The notes beneath the pieces are model-generated. The model did not search any database and was not told the origin of the DNA. It worked only from the letters and a program-made list of their open reading frames with translations. Shown in pieces: positions 24,886-33,025 of a stretch of DNA of 64,000 nucleotides. The stretch lies in assembly GCF_024733565.1 (NCBI RefSeq), contig NZ_JANIOC010000007.1:62001-126000 (forward strand), read 5' to 3'. The position numbers and the translations under genes were made by a program. Positions within the stretch are counted from its first letter, which is position 1; every line of letters begins with the position of its first letter. The stretch is from Rossellomorea sp. SC111 (GTDB lineage: Bacteria > Bacillota > Bacilli > Bacillales > Bacillaceae_B).

Positions 24886-25212
24886 TCATCTTAGAGGCAA
24901 TGGCCGTAATAGGATTTGGATGGACTGAGGCATCTTCCGGTCGTTCTGTGCCTCTTTCAAATACTTGAACATTCTTTTGCCCGCACCAGAGTTTGCGGAA
25001 TGAATCGTGATTCTTTCTGCAAATAACTGTTTTTCCACCATGTAGTGGACGAGCATTAAACCATTACGTGTCTTACTCTCTAAGTCGTGATCCAGTGAAA
25101 GATGAGCGATAGAATAATTAAGAAGCAGGTCAATACATTCATCGATGTCTTTCGCGAGAATGTACCCTTGAGGACAGTGTCGATAATCGTCTAAAAACAC
25201 ATTTACTGTCAT
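24886..25212 (-). CDS. cyclic-phosphate-processing receiver-like domain protein
   Basis: A 108-residue single-domain protein resembling the cREC family, receiver-like domains predicted to bind or process cyclic phosphates. Seen: an acidic pocket from VNVFLDDYRHCP (residues 3-14) and LSLDHDLE near residue 40, then TIHSANSGAGKRM near residue 70. It has no partner domain. In other bacteria such proteins sit next to RNA-repair or nucleotide-signalling genes, but no such neighbour is here. The ribosome site is weak (GAAAGAAG). Function unproven. Confidence 0.7.
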   Translation of the reverse strand: MTVNVFLDDYRHCPQGYILAKDIDECIDLLLNYSIAHLSLDHDLESKTRNGLMLVHYMVEKQLFAERITIHSANSGAGKRMFKYLKEAQNDRKMPQSIQILLRPLPLR

Positions 25213-25401
25213 ATTTATTCTTCTTTCGTCATTTGACTTAATTTAAGCCTAACAGAGATTGACAAATACTTATATAGGTCAATAGTATGGACATTACCAT
25301 TATATTTGTAATTTTTTTGTAGGTTTTTGGTGAGGAATCTTTATTGAATAACATATTTTCAGAGAAAAAAGTAGTGTTTAGATCATATATAGACCGTTCC
25401 T

Positions 25402-25463
25402 TTTCGCTCCAGGCACTTGCTTTCCTCTATTTCCCGCAGGAGTCAAGTGCCTTCCGCTACAAC
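25402..25463. repeat. decayed palindromic element
   Basis: GGCACTTG pairs with CAAGTGCC around a CCCGCAGGAG-containing centre, resembling the centre of the type B element at 23216. Confidence 0.5.
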
Positions 25464-25681
25464 CCACTCTTTCTTTTATATTCTGATTGCCTCATTACAA
25501 ACAAACACAAGGAAAATCTCATTAGTGAGAGCTGAGAATTACCGATTTTCGAGTTATTACTATCATGAGTGGAATTTTTTAGTCCTTTATAGTGATATTA
25601 TTTTTGGGGAAAGGGAGGTTCTTTATTTTGAAAATGTTCTATTTTTTCTTCTTCTAGATTAATAAAACCCCTACTTAGAAA

Positions 25682-25819
25682 GTTGATTGGAGCGGAAGGT
25701 GCTCGACCCCTGCGGGAATTGCGGGAAAGTTGAGACCCCGCAGGGCAATGCCCGAGGAGGCTCAACTCACGCCCCGCGGAAAGCGAGCACCTGCAGTGGA
25801 AATCAACCACCACTCGCTA
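25682..25819. repeat. dispersed palindromic repeat, type A (full copy 2)
   Basis: 138 bp, nearly identical to 23504-23642 in the same orientation, with GTTGATT and AATCAAC ends and an ACTCGCTA tail. Confidence 0.85.
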
Positions 25820-25872
25820 GTTTTAAGGAAAGAAACATCCCTATGAAAATTAATCATTGATAGTGTGTCTGA

Positions 25873-26808
25873 TTATTTCCTCCCCAGTATGTTCAGTAAT
25901 AAATCAGGACGATCGGTAATGATGCCATCTGCACCGAGTTTGATGAGTCTTTCCATGGTTTCCCGGTCATTGACAGTCCAGTAATGTACCTGGAGTCCGA
26001 TGCGGTGGGCGCCTGAGATCAGGATCGGTTGTGTCAGGTCCAGCTTTCCTTCTTGAAGGGGAAGTTGAAAGGCGTCGACATCCGATTTATAAAGATTTCT
26101 CATGAACAGTTTGTGCAGGATGACGAATTTTTTGGCTTCTTGTTTACCTCCTTGTGTGGCAACCCTTCCTTTAGAAGAAGCCTCAACTAAATTAATGATG
26201 TTTTGATCGAATGAGGCGATGAGGATTTTATCCTCCATATCGTATTCTTCAATCAGTTTCATTAACTTCTGTACAATTTCTTCTATCCGCTCTTCAGGGT
26301 TGTCGTCTTTCACTTCAATATTGATTCTCATATCGGGAAACCGCTGAAATACTTCTTCTAGGGTCGGGACATATATATGTTTTCCCCGAAAGGAGTATTG
26401 TCCCTTCAGGTCTTGGAAATAGTATGCCGCATCAAGCCGCTGGAGTTCTTTCAATGTGTAATCTTTTACATATCCGCTTCCGTCCGTTGTCGCATCAACT
26501 GTGGGATCATGAATGGTTACCAAATGGCCGTCTTCGGTAATATGTATATCCGTTTCGATGACATCGGCTCCAAGATCTACGGCATTTTGGAACGCCTCAA
26601 TGGTATTCCCTGGTGCAAGATGTTTTCCCCCCTGATGTGCAATGACAAGGGGGCGCTCATTTTCCTTTTGAAGGAAATAGGGTGGTGTGGCCTTTTCAAC
26701 AGGCAGCCAGTAAACGATGATGGAAAACAGGACAAAGAAAGCGATCATCATCTCGATGACAATGAAGCGCTTTTTTTTAGACATTTCGGGTAGCTTCGTA
26801 TTTTTCAT
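25873..26808 (-). CDS. membrane-anchored glycerophosphodiester phosphodiesterase
   Basis: A 311-residue protein with an N-terminal membrane anchor (residues 15-34) and a GDPD TIM-barrel. The catalytic set is visible: AHQGGKHLAPGNT (residues 58-68; the usual HRG reads HQG), ETDIHITEDGHLVTIHDPTVDATTDGSG (residues 85-108, metal-binding Glu/Asp and second His), and NIEVKDD. The C-terminus carries the typical WTVND and GADGIITDRPD. It hydrolyses glycerophosphodiesters to glycerol-3-phosphate and an alcohol at the outer membrane face. The start ATG follows AAGGATGA. It is divergent from the HTH-F1-beta-like gene. Confidence 0.9.
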   Translation of the reverse strand: MKNTKLPEMSKKKRFIVIEMMIAFFVLFSIIVYWLPVEKATPPYFLQKENERPLVIAHQGGKHLAPGNTIEAFQNAVDLGADVIETDIHITEDGHLVTIHDPTVDATTDGSGYVKDYTLKELQRLDAAYYFQDLKGQYSFRGKHIYVPTLEEVFQRFPDMRINIEVKDDNPEERIEEIVQKLMKLIEEYDMEDKILIASFDQNIINLVEASSKGRVATQGGKQEAKKFVILHKLFMRNLYKSDVDAFQLPLQEGKLDLTQPILISGAHRIGLQVHYWTVNDRETMERLIKLGADGIITDRPDLLLNILGRK

Positions 26809-26934
26809 CTGCGTTCATCCTTTTGACTAAAAGATCTTATTTTTCATTATAAGTACGACCTTGTTTATTTAGGACAATAATATAAGAGAAAACAAGATTA
26901 ATATAAAAGAGGAATAAGGACAATTTATCGATTT

Positions 26935-27015
26935 TTACTTTTTAAAGTAAAAAAATTACGTTTTAAAATAAAAGTTGTTGCTTTTGAAAGTAAAATAGAT
27001 TACCTTATAAAGTAA
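26935..27015. promoter_or_regulatory. array of four phased 16-bp palindromic operators
   Basis: TTACTTTTTAAAGTAA (26935-26950), TTACGTTTTAAAATAA (26956-26971), TTGCTTTTGAAAGTAA (26978-26993) and TTACCTTATAAAGTAA (27000-27015) start 21, 22 and 22 bp apart, i.e. two helical turns each. The last copy runs into the AAGGAGGGG ribosome site of the HTH-F1-beta-like gene, so it is an obvious candidate for cooperative autoregulation. A weak promoter candidate (TTGAAA, 16 nt, TATAAA ending at 27011) lies inside the array. Confidence 0.8.
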
Positions 27016-27031
27016 GGAGGGGATATTTACC

Positions 27032-28081
27032 ATGGAAGAACACTTAAGGTTAAATGTTTCATTACTGCGTAAGCGTGTGCCAAATCTCACATCAGCGGCT
27101 AAAACGGTGGGATTAAGGCCGGCGACTGTGTCAAATTTATGTACAGGGAAAATATCGGTGGGCCGTGCCGAGGTGAAAACGATTGTGACTCTTGCAAAGC
27201 TTGCGAATTGTACGCTGGATGAATTAATAATTCAAGGAGGGAAATTAAGTATGATTGAAACAGGAATTAAATCACTCGATTTATTTGCACCCATTGTTCA
27301 GGGGGGGACCAACGGATTCGTTTCGAGATCTCAGATTGGTCAATTTGTCGTTTTGGCTGAAATGACACAAGTATTGAAAGAGAAGGGTTACCATCCCATT
27401 TTATTGACACCGGATCAAACTTATCCTGGTTTGAGTGATCTTGAAGGATTCGTTGAGGCGAAATGCCACACCCTTGAGGATGCCTTTGCTGAGGTTTCAT
27501 TGGTGGATGATAAGGAAAGCATTCTCTTGTATGTTGATCGCTCGTTTATCGTATCGGGGGAGCTGTATGAATTGAGGGAGAAGTTCGAAGCTGAAGGCTA
27601 TCCTGACATTACGACCATTTTATTTGATCCAAGTGGAGAAGCAGTCGATGAAGACGACCCGTTTGGTCCACTTGATACCTTGTGTTATTTCGATATAGAT
27701 CTGGCTACCCGTGGTCTGTACCCTGCCATTCATCCTGTTCAGTCCACGTCCGTCCTTCTGGAAGATGAAGCGTTTGAGGCAAGCCACGCCACGACCCACA
27801 AGAAGGCAAAGAAACTGTTAAGGCGATATAAAGAAATTCGCGTCCTGATGAATACGATCGGTAAGGATAAAATCCCGGAAGCAGACCTTGAGCTTTTCCA
27901 AATAGGGGAAAGACTCGAAGCATACTTGAGCCAGCCTTTCTATGTAGCGGAGGAATTCACTAACGTCAAGGGCCAAAGCGTATCGATTCAACAAACGATC
28001 GGAAACATACAGAAAATACTCCAAGGGAACTATAACCACCTCGACCCCAAAGACCTCACCTACAAAGGACAATTGAATTAA
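27032..28081 (+). CDS. helix-turn-helix protein fused to a degenerate F1-ATPase beta-subunit-like domain
   Basis: A 349-residue protein with two parts. Residues 1-68 are a Cro/C1-type HTH (SAAKTVGLRPATVSNLCTGK). From residue 75 the sequence follows the catalytic half of ATP synthase beta: ETGIKSLDLFAPIVQGG (beta: ETGIKVVDLLAPYIKGG), then RGLYPAIHPVQSTS (beta: MGIYPAVDPLVSTS), LRRYKEIRVLMNTIG (beta: LQRYKELQDIIAILG), and LSQPFYVAEEFTNVKGQSVSI (beta: [21 protein letters not shown]). The Walker A GGAGVGKT is replaced by SRSQIGQF (residues 98-105), the GERTREG region is missing and Walker B IDN reads VDR, so ATP hydrolysis is unlikely. The first residues of the F1-beta-like part overlap an internal ribosome-site-like sequence. 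It lies alone, far from any atp operon, behind an operator array and before a strong hairpin. Function unknown; a DNA-binding regulator is inferred. Confidence 0.85.
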   Translation: MEEHLRLNVSLLRKRVPNLTSAAKTVGLRPATVSNLCTGKISVGRAEVKTIVTLAKLANCTLDELIIQGGKLSMIETGIKSLDLFAPIVQGGTNGFVSRSQIGQFVVLAEMTQVLKEKGYHPILLTPDQTYPGLSDLEGFVEAKCHTLEDAFAEVSLVDDKESILLYVDRSFIVSGELYELREKFEAEGYPDITTILFDPSGEAVDEDDPFGPLDTLCYFDIDLATRGLYPAIHPVQSTSVLLEDEAFEASHATTHKKAKKLLRRYKEIRVLMNTIGKDKIPEADLELFQIGERLEAYLSQPFYVAEEFTNVKGQSVSIQQTIGNIQKILQGNYNHLDPKDLTYKGQLN

Positions 28082-28086
28082 CCATT

Positions 28087-28135
28087 AGATGAGGGACGGA
28101 CCTCAGGCAGGAATGCCGAGGTCCGTCCCTCATCT
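28087..28135. terminator. 18-bp perfect palindrome, GAGGGACGGACCTC family, acting as terminator
   Basis: Arms at 28087-28104 and 28118-28135 are exact reverse complements, with an inner GGC/GCC extension, and six T residues follow at 28141. It belongs to the same family as 62144-62182. Confidence 0.85.
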
Positions 28136-28231
28136 ATGACTTTTTTCGTGAATTTATGTTAGAAGAAAGAGGAATTGCCAGAATTTTGTCGTATGTGTAA
28201 AGTAATACTTTTTCTAATGGGAGACATATCG

Positions 28232-29542
28232 ATGCTGATCGAGAAATTATTATTGCATGTCCTGATTATATTGGCTCCTGTTCTCATTCAAACCTCGCTC
28301 CTGGAAAATCACAGGCTAGGGAAATCCCCTGTTTTCATTGGTGTATTACATGGGGTTGCAGCGTTTATGTGTTTGATATTCGCTTATGAAAGCTTTGGGC
28401 TGTATTGGGATTTCAGGTATATACCATTGGTGCTTTCCATGTTGTATGGAGGAAGGAAGGCCGGAGTCATCGTCTTTCTATTTATTCTGGCGGCACGTAT
28501 CATCCATGGAGGTGATGCGATTGTCTTCGGATTCATTAGTGCTTTCCTAGCGAGTATCCTGCCATTTTTGATTTCCAATCGATTCTGGTCATTCCCTCGG
28601 CGAAAGCGAGTGACGTTTGCTGTGTTACTTGGTTTTTGGCCAGCCCTGGTCATGCTCGGCATTCTGCTTTCCTTTGCCTTCATATCCGGTGTCCCGGTAT
28701 CGGGTAACCGGGAGATGGGGATCTATGTTCTTATATTCGGTGGAATTCAGGTGTTGGGGGTCGGACTTGCCGCTCAACTGAATGAATGGATGATTGAAAA
28801 GAAGTTATTGCGGGAAGAAGTCATGAGGTCGGAAAAGCTCAACACTCTCGGTGAACTCGCAGCTTCCATCGCTCATGAAGTGCGGAATCCCCTGACCGTT
28901 GTGAAAGGGTTCCTTCAACTTATGAAAAAGCAGGTCACCGGTGATCATGATGAATATTTGAAGATTGTACTCAGTGAATTGGGAAGGGCAGAGGACATCA
29001 TCAATGATTATTTAAACTTTGCCAAGCCTGAGCTCGAAAAGGTCGAGAAAATCAATGTCAAAGATGTCCTTTCAGATGTCACCGTTCTCCTCAATGCCTA
29101 CGCATTGAAGGAAGGGGTTCATCTTGAGGCAGACTTGAAGGAAGATGGGTATTTATTGACAGATCGGAATAAATTGAAACAAGCACTCGTCAATATTATC
29201 AAGAATGCCATTGAGGCAACCCCTCCCCAAGGCAGTGTCACCATACATCTGGAAGTCATTCATACGCAGGTAATCATCACCGTCACGGATACAGGCAAAG
29301 GAATGACGAAAGAACAGATTGCACGAATCGGAACGCTTTTTTTCACGACAAAGGATCAGGGTACTGGTCTTGGGACATCCGTGTCCATGCGGATCATCGG
29401 AGCAATGGGTGGGCATGTCCATTATTCAAGCATTGTGAATAAAGGAACGGTCGCAACGATAAGCCTGCCTTTAAATAATGAAAAGTTTGCGAAATTTGAT
29501 TCGAATCCTGCAAATACTTATATGAATAATCAAAACGCTTAG
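28232..29542 (+). CDS. KinB-like sporulation sensor histidine kinase (5TMR-LYT type)
   Basis: About 436 residues. Five to six membrane helices of the 5TMR-LYT type fill residues 3-185, followed by HisKA and HATPase domains. The H-box is ASIAHEVRNP with the phospho-acceptor H215; the N-box is NIIKNAIEA, G1 is DTGKGM and G2 is GTGLGTS. It has no receiver or PAS domain and no adjacent response regulator, matching orphan kinases such as KinB that phosphorylate Spo0F and start sporulation. I chose the ATG at 28232 with GGGAGA 7 nt upstream; frames open from 28175 add a peptide with no ribosome site. A KinB-type assignment rests on the membrane domain and on its orphan state. Confidence 0.85.
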   Translation: MLIEKLLLHVLIILAPVLIQTSLLENHRLGKSPVFIGVLHGVAAFMCLIFAYESFGLYWDFRYIPLVLSMLYGGRKAGVIVFLFILAARIIHGGDAIVFGFISAFLASILPFLISNRFWSFPRRKRVTFAVLLGFWPALVMLGILLSFAFISGVPVSGNREMGIYVLIFGGIQVLGVGLAAQLNEWMIEKKLLREEVMRSEKLNTLGELAASIAHEVRNPLTVVKGFLQLMKKQVTGDHDEYLKIVLSELGRAEDIINDYLNFAKPELEKVEKINVKDVLSDVTVLLNAYALKEGVHLEADLKEDGYLLTDRNKLKQALVNIIKNAIEATPPQGSVTIHLEVIHTQVIITVTDTGKGMTKEQIARIGTLFFTTKDQGTGLGTSVSMRIIGAMGGHVHYSSIVNKGTVATISLPLNNEKFAKFDSNPANTYMNNQNA

Positions 29543-29566
29543 GGAAATGGCTAAGTGTTTTTTTAT
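29535..29566 (+). terminator. intrinsic terminator after the kinase gene
   Basis: ACGCTTAG pairs with CTAAGTGT (one wobble pair) around an 8-nt loop, then eight T residues. Confidence 0.8.
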
Positions 29567-29582
29567 TGATCATAAAAATTCA

Positions 29583-30182
29583 TCAACTCCATTTTCCGTA
29601 CATACGTTCCATGATAGGATAGAAGATATGAATGATAAATCCTAACGTGCAGGCGACGATGACTGTTCCGATGCCGACAGCCCCGTGGAAGACCATGGCG
29701 AGGGTGATGGCAATCGCCTCATTTAACAAGCGGGAATTGCGCAAATTTAACCCAAAACGTTGATGGATCGCCACCATAAAAGTATCCATGGGACTTGAAG
29801 GGAGCTTGGCTTGAAGGTAGATGGAGATTCCAATCCCGAGGAGCAGGATGCCGATCAAGACAAAAGATAATTGTTGAACGAATCCTATGGGTTCAATTGC
29901 TTTAAGGCCAGACGTGATCCAGTAATCAACCATCATCCCGATCACAAAGATGGAGAGGGCGGCTAACCATTGAATACCTTCTTTTAATAAAAGTGCGTTT
30001 ATGAGGATGAGAATGCATCCATTCATGAAGATGCATGTGCCGATAGAAAGGTGAAGGAGGGTGGATTCCCCGACGGCGAGTGCATCCCAGGGAGCTGCTC
30101 CCATATCCCCTTTGATAATCAGGGACACCCCTAATGATAGAGACAGTAAACCAATGCAATAAAAGATGAACCTTGCCTTCAT
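29583..30182 (-). CDS. YczE/YitT-like integral membrane protein
   Basis: A 199-residue protein with five membrane helices and the family signatures near the first helix (SLGVSLIIKGDMGAAPWDAL) and LPSSPMDTFMVAIHQRFGLNLRNSRLLNEA. It matches the YczE group, small membrane proteins of unknown transport function. In B. subtilis, YczE affects bacillomycin-type lipopeptide production in some strains; I would not transfer that role. The ATG at 30182 has GGAGG 11 nt upstream. It is divergent from the helicase gene. Confidence 0.8.
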   Translation of the reverse strand: MKARFIFYCIGLLSLSLGVSLIIKGDMGAAPWDALAVGESTLLHLSIGTCIFMNGCILILINALLLKEGIQWLAALSIFVIGMMVDYWITSGLKAIEPIGFVQQLSFVLIGILLLGIGISIYLQAKLPSSPMDTFMVAIHQRFGLNLRNSRLLNEAIAITLAMVFHGAVGIGTVIVACTLGFIIHIFYPIMERMYGKWS

Positions 30183-30283
30183 TCTCCCGAATCCTCCGTT
30201 CCAAACAGCTTGTCTAATGTATATGTACATCTGAAAACAGTTAGAATCATCATTTTCTTTTGAAAACTGGAGGTGAATCATCC

Positions 30284-32554
30284 GTGAAGAAAACCATGAA
30301 GGTATCCGTCAGGGAGTTGGTAGAGTTTGTTTATAAGGAAGGAAGCATCGATCTGAGATTCCAGTCCTGTTCCTCTATGGTCACCGGCACAAGACTTCAT
30401 CAGAAACTGCAGAAACAATATAAAGAAGGCGATGAGAAGGAAGTCTTCCTGAAAGGGGAGCACGCAGCCGGTGATCTGGTCTATCAACTTGAGGGTCGTT
30501 GTGATGGCATTCACTATGATGACGGAGAAGTGACCGTGGAGGAAATCAAATCGACGGCAAAAAAACTGGACTTGATTGACGAGGGAAGCCGCGTTCACTG
30601 GGCTCAGGGTGAATGCTATGCATACCTGCTGGCAATGGAAAAGCAGCTCTCCCAAGTAGGGGTTGAATTAACCTATATTGAAGTAGAATCAGAAAGAACC
30701 AAGTCATTCAAGCAAACCTATTCCATTGAAGAGCTTGAACGTATCGTGTATGAGACCCTGGTTGCCTATACACCATTTGCCACCGTGATTCTGACAAATG
30801 AAGAATTGAAAATGAAAAGTGTCCAGGACCTGATATTTCCGTATCCTTCCTATCGAAAAGGACAGAAAAAACTCGCAGGTGCGGTATATAAAACTGTATC
30901 TGAATCGAAATCCCTTTATGCCAATGCTCCAACTGGAACAGGGAAAACGATCTCTACCCTATTCCCTACCATAAAAGCAATGGCAGAAGGAAACAGCAAA
31001 TGGTTTTATGTGACGGCAAAAACGATTACCCGTACAGTGGCAGAAGAGGCGCTTCAACTTTTGGAAAAAGAGGGTCTGGCACACAGGACGGTTACGATTA
31101 CGGCAAAAGATAAAATCTGCTTTAAAGAAGAAACGATTTGTCAGAAGGAGTATTGTGAATTTGCAAACGGTTATTATGAGCGCATTAACGAAGCGCTGAT
31201 TGATATTTTGACCCAAGAAACCATCATCACGCGTCCGATCCTCGAATCATACGCGAGAAAGCATAAGGTGTGTCCATTTGAATATTCCATCGACCTTTCC
31301 TACCTGGTGGACGGAGTCATCTGCGATTATAACTACATCTTCGACCCAAGGGTTTCCTTGAAAAGGATGAGCGATGAAAGTAAGAAAAAGACGAATCTCC
31401 TCGTAGACGAGGCCCATAATCTCGTGGGCAGGGGGAGAGAAATGTATTCTGCCTCCCTGAAAAAGTCTGCTTTCTTACAAATCAAAAAGCTATACCCCGA
31501 CCATGACGGATTGAGACAGGGAATCACAGCTGTAAATAAGCAATTTCTGCGATTGAAAAAAGAAGCGGATGCGGACACCCGGGTTGAATTGGACGGTCAA
31601 CTCGTTGAGTCGGTTGTAAGCTTTATTGAAATAACGGAAAAATGCCTTGGGGAAACGGGCAGGGAGTGGTCGGAGGAATTTATGCAGTTGTATTTCGACA
31701 GCATCAGTTTTGTGAGAATTTCAAACCTTTACTCTCTTGAACATCGTTTTGTAATTGGTCGAAGCTCCCATGAATTAGAAGTGAAACTTTATTGCATCGA
31801 TCCGTCGAAGCTTATTAAGCAGGTTACACGTCCGTATCAATCATCGGTGTTTTTCTCTGCTACATTACACCCGTTTTCGTACTATTTTCAGCAGCTGGGC
31901 GGGAGTGAAGAAGATTATCGTTTCCTGATTCCATCCCCATTTGAGCACAACCAATGGCAAGTAGGGATCCACCCGATTTCCACCCGATTCAGGGACAGGG
32001 AACGGACTCTTCCCATCATTACGCGTTCCATAGAGGAAACGTTCAATGGGTATAAAGGGAATTATCTCGTCTTCTTTTCTTCATACTCTTATATGCAGGA
32101 AGCGTATGACAGGTTGAATAATGAATCATTGGGCGCTAGAGTCCTTATTCAGGAGCCGAATATGAGCGAGAGGGAAAGAGAAGAATTCCTCCAGGAGTTC
32201 CGGTGTGATAGAGAACGACCTGTTATCGGTCTAGCGGTCCTCGGAGGGATCTACTCAGAAGGGATCGATCTGAAAGGAGATCGGTTAAAGGGTGTGATCG
32301 TAGTAGGGGTGGGGCTGCCCCAGCCTTCTGTGGAACAGGAAATCATCAAGGATTACTTTAACGGGATGGGAATGAACGGGTATGATTATGCATATGTATA
32401 TCCCGGGTTGAATAAAGTATTTCAATCAGGGGGAAGACTCATCCGTTCGGAAGATGACCGTGGTGTCCTTAAACTGATTGACGATCGGTATTTGACCCCT
32501 AAATACCGGGAATTACTCTTGGATGAATGGAAAGAGTATCGCATTATAACATAA
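30284..32554 (+). CDS. XPD/DinG-type Fe-S DNA helicase with N-terminal nuclease-like domain
   Basis: About 756 residues. An N-terminal PD-(D/E)xK-like domain is suggested by EGRCDGI near residue 75, VEEIKST near residue 90 and WAQGECYAYLL, the pattern of Cas4/RecB nucleases. It is followed by a superfamily 2 helicase: Walker A APTGTGKT (residue 216), four cysteines that would hold the 4Fe-4S cluster (KDKIC, ETIC, EYC, KVC, within residues 280-345), DEAH (LLVDEAHN), and the C-terminal helicase half with GGRLIRSEDDRG. XPD-type helicases unwind 5' to 3' in repair. The start is GTG with GGAGGTGA 7 nt upstream. It is monocistronic. Confidence 0.85.
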   Translation: MKKTMKVSVRELVEFVYKEGSIDLRFQSCSSMVTGTRLHQKLQKQYKEGDEKEVFLKGEHAAGDLVYQLEGRCDGIHYDDGEVTVEEIKSTAKKLDLIDEGSRVHWAQGECYAYLLAMEKQLSQVGVELTYIEVESERTKSFKQTYSIEELERIVYETLVAYTPFATVILTNEELKMKSVQDLIFPYPSYRKGQKKLAGAVYKTVSESKSLYANAPTGTGKTISTLFPTIKAMAEGNSKWFYVTAKTITRTVAEEALQLLEKEGLAHRTVTITAKDKICFKEETICQKEYCEFANGYYERINEALIDILTQETIITRPILESYARKHKVCPFEYSIDLSYLVDGVICDYNYIFDPRVSLKRMSDESKKKTNLLVDEAHNLVGRGREMYSASLKKSAFLQIKKLYPDHDGLRQGITAVNKQFLRLKKEADADTRVELDGQLVESVVSFIEITEKCLGETGREWSEEFMQLYFDSISFVRISNLYSLEHRFVIGRSSHELEVKLYCIDPSKLIKQVTRPYQSSVFFSATLHPFSYYFQQLGGSEEDYRFLIPSPFEHNQWQVGIHPISTRFRDRERTLPIITRSIEETFNGYKGNYLVFFSSYSYMQEAYDRLNNESLGARVLIQEPNMSEREREEFLQEFRCDRERPVIGLAVLGGIYSEGIDLKGDRLKGVIVVGVGLPQPSVEQEIIKDYFNGMGMNGYDYAYVYPGLNKVFQSGGRLIRSEDDRGVLKLIDDRYLTPKYRELLLDEWKEYRIIT

Positions 32555-32555
32555 A

Positions 32556-32586
32556 AAAAGACCGCTGTTTTCAGCGGTCTTTTATC
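32556..32586. terminator. bidirectional intrinsic terminator
   Basis: AAAGACCGCTG pairs with CAGCGGTCTTT around TTTT. It is shared by the helicase gene and the converging ferritin-like gene. Confidence 0.9.
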
Positions 32587-32587
32587 A

Positions 32588-33025
32588 TTAGTTAAATGAA
32601 GGATCCTTTAACAGACGGTCAAATTCTTCAAGGTGATGCGTTTCATCGGCGATCATATCATCAAGCTTGATGCTGAGCTCAACAAGACCCAATTCTTCTG
32701 CTTGTTCTTTACGCTTCTTATAGCGCTCAATGGTATCTGCTTCGGCTTTACGGCCTTCTTCAAGCATTTCCTTCACATCATCCGTTTGTTTAACGGCTGC
32801 AGGCGTCGTTGTCGGCTGACCACCTAACGTTTTAATCTTTTCGGCAAGGTATAAAGCGTGACCCTGCTCATCAGGAATTTCTTCTTCAAAGAAAGGCTTT
32901 AAGATTTGACGATACAAGCCGCTCACTACAGCAGCGTAGTTAGTGTAAAGAATGACTGCCGCATATTCATTGGCTAAATCTTCGTTTAATCCATCAATCA
33001 ATTCATGTAATTTTGCTTCATCCAT
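32588..33025 (-). CDS. ferritin-like/DPS-type protein
   Basis: A 145-residue four-helix-bundle protein of the ferritin-like superfamily. The metal-site pattern is visible: NEYAA (helix A), EIPDEQGHALYLA (ExxxxxH, helix B), AEADTIERYKKR (helix C) and DETHHLEEF (helix D). Bacterioferritin-like members store iron or detoxify peroxide. The ATG at 33025 has GGGTGG 8 nt upstream; the open frame continues to 33046. It may be PerR- or sigma-B-controlled, but no operator was recognised. Confidence 0.85.
   Translation of the reverse strand: MDEAKLHELIDGLNEDLANEYAAVILYTNYAAVVSGLYRQILKPFFEEEIPDEQGHALYLAEKIKTLGGQPTTTPAAVKQTDDVKEMLEEGRKAEADTIERYKKRKEQAEELGLVELSIKLDDMIADETHHLEEFDRLLKDPSFN

Larger units (their letters stand above)
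25213..25872. other. 660-bp intergenic region with repeats
   Basis: It holds an AT-rich stretch, a decayed palindrome (25402-25463) and a full type A repeat (25682-25819). Short frames at 25344-25662 have no ribosome sites or recognisable products. Confidence 0.6.

Noticed and set aside
25344..25662. Overlapping small frames
   Set aside because: No ribosome sites; region is AT-rich with repeats.
27014..27031. Start of the HTH-F1-beta-like protein further downstream near 27251 (MIETGIKSLDL), preceded by an AAGGAGGGA site
   Set aside because: The HTH part upstream is well formed and has its own GGAGGGG site, so the longer protein is preferred; a second, F1-like-only product from the internal site is possible but unproven.
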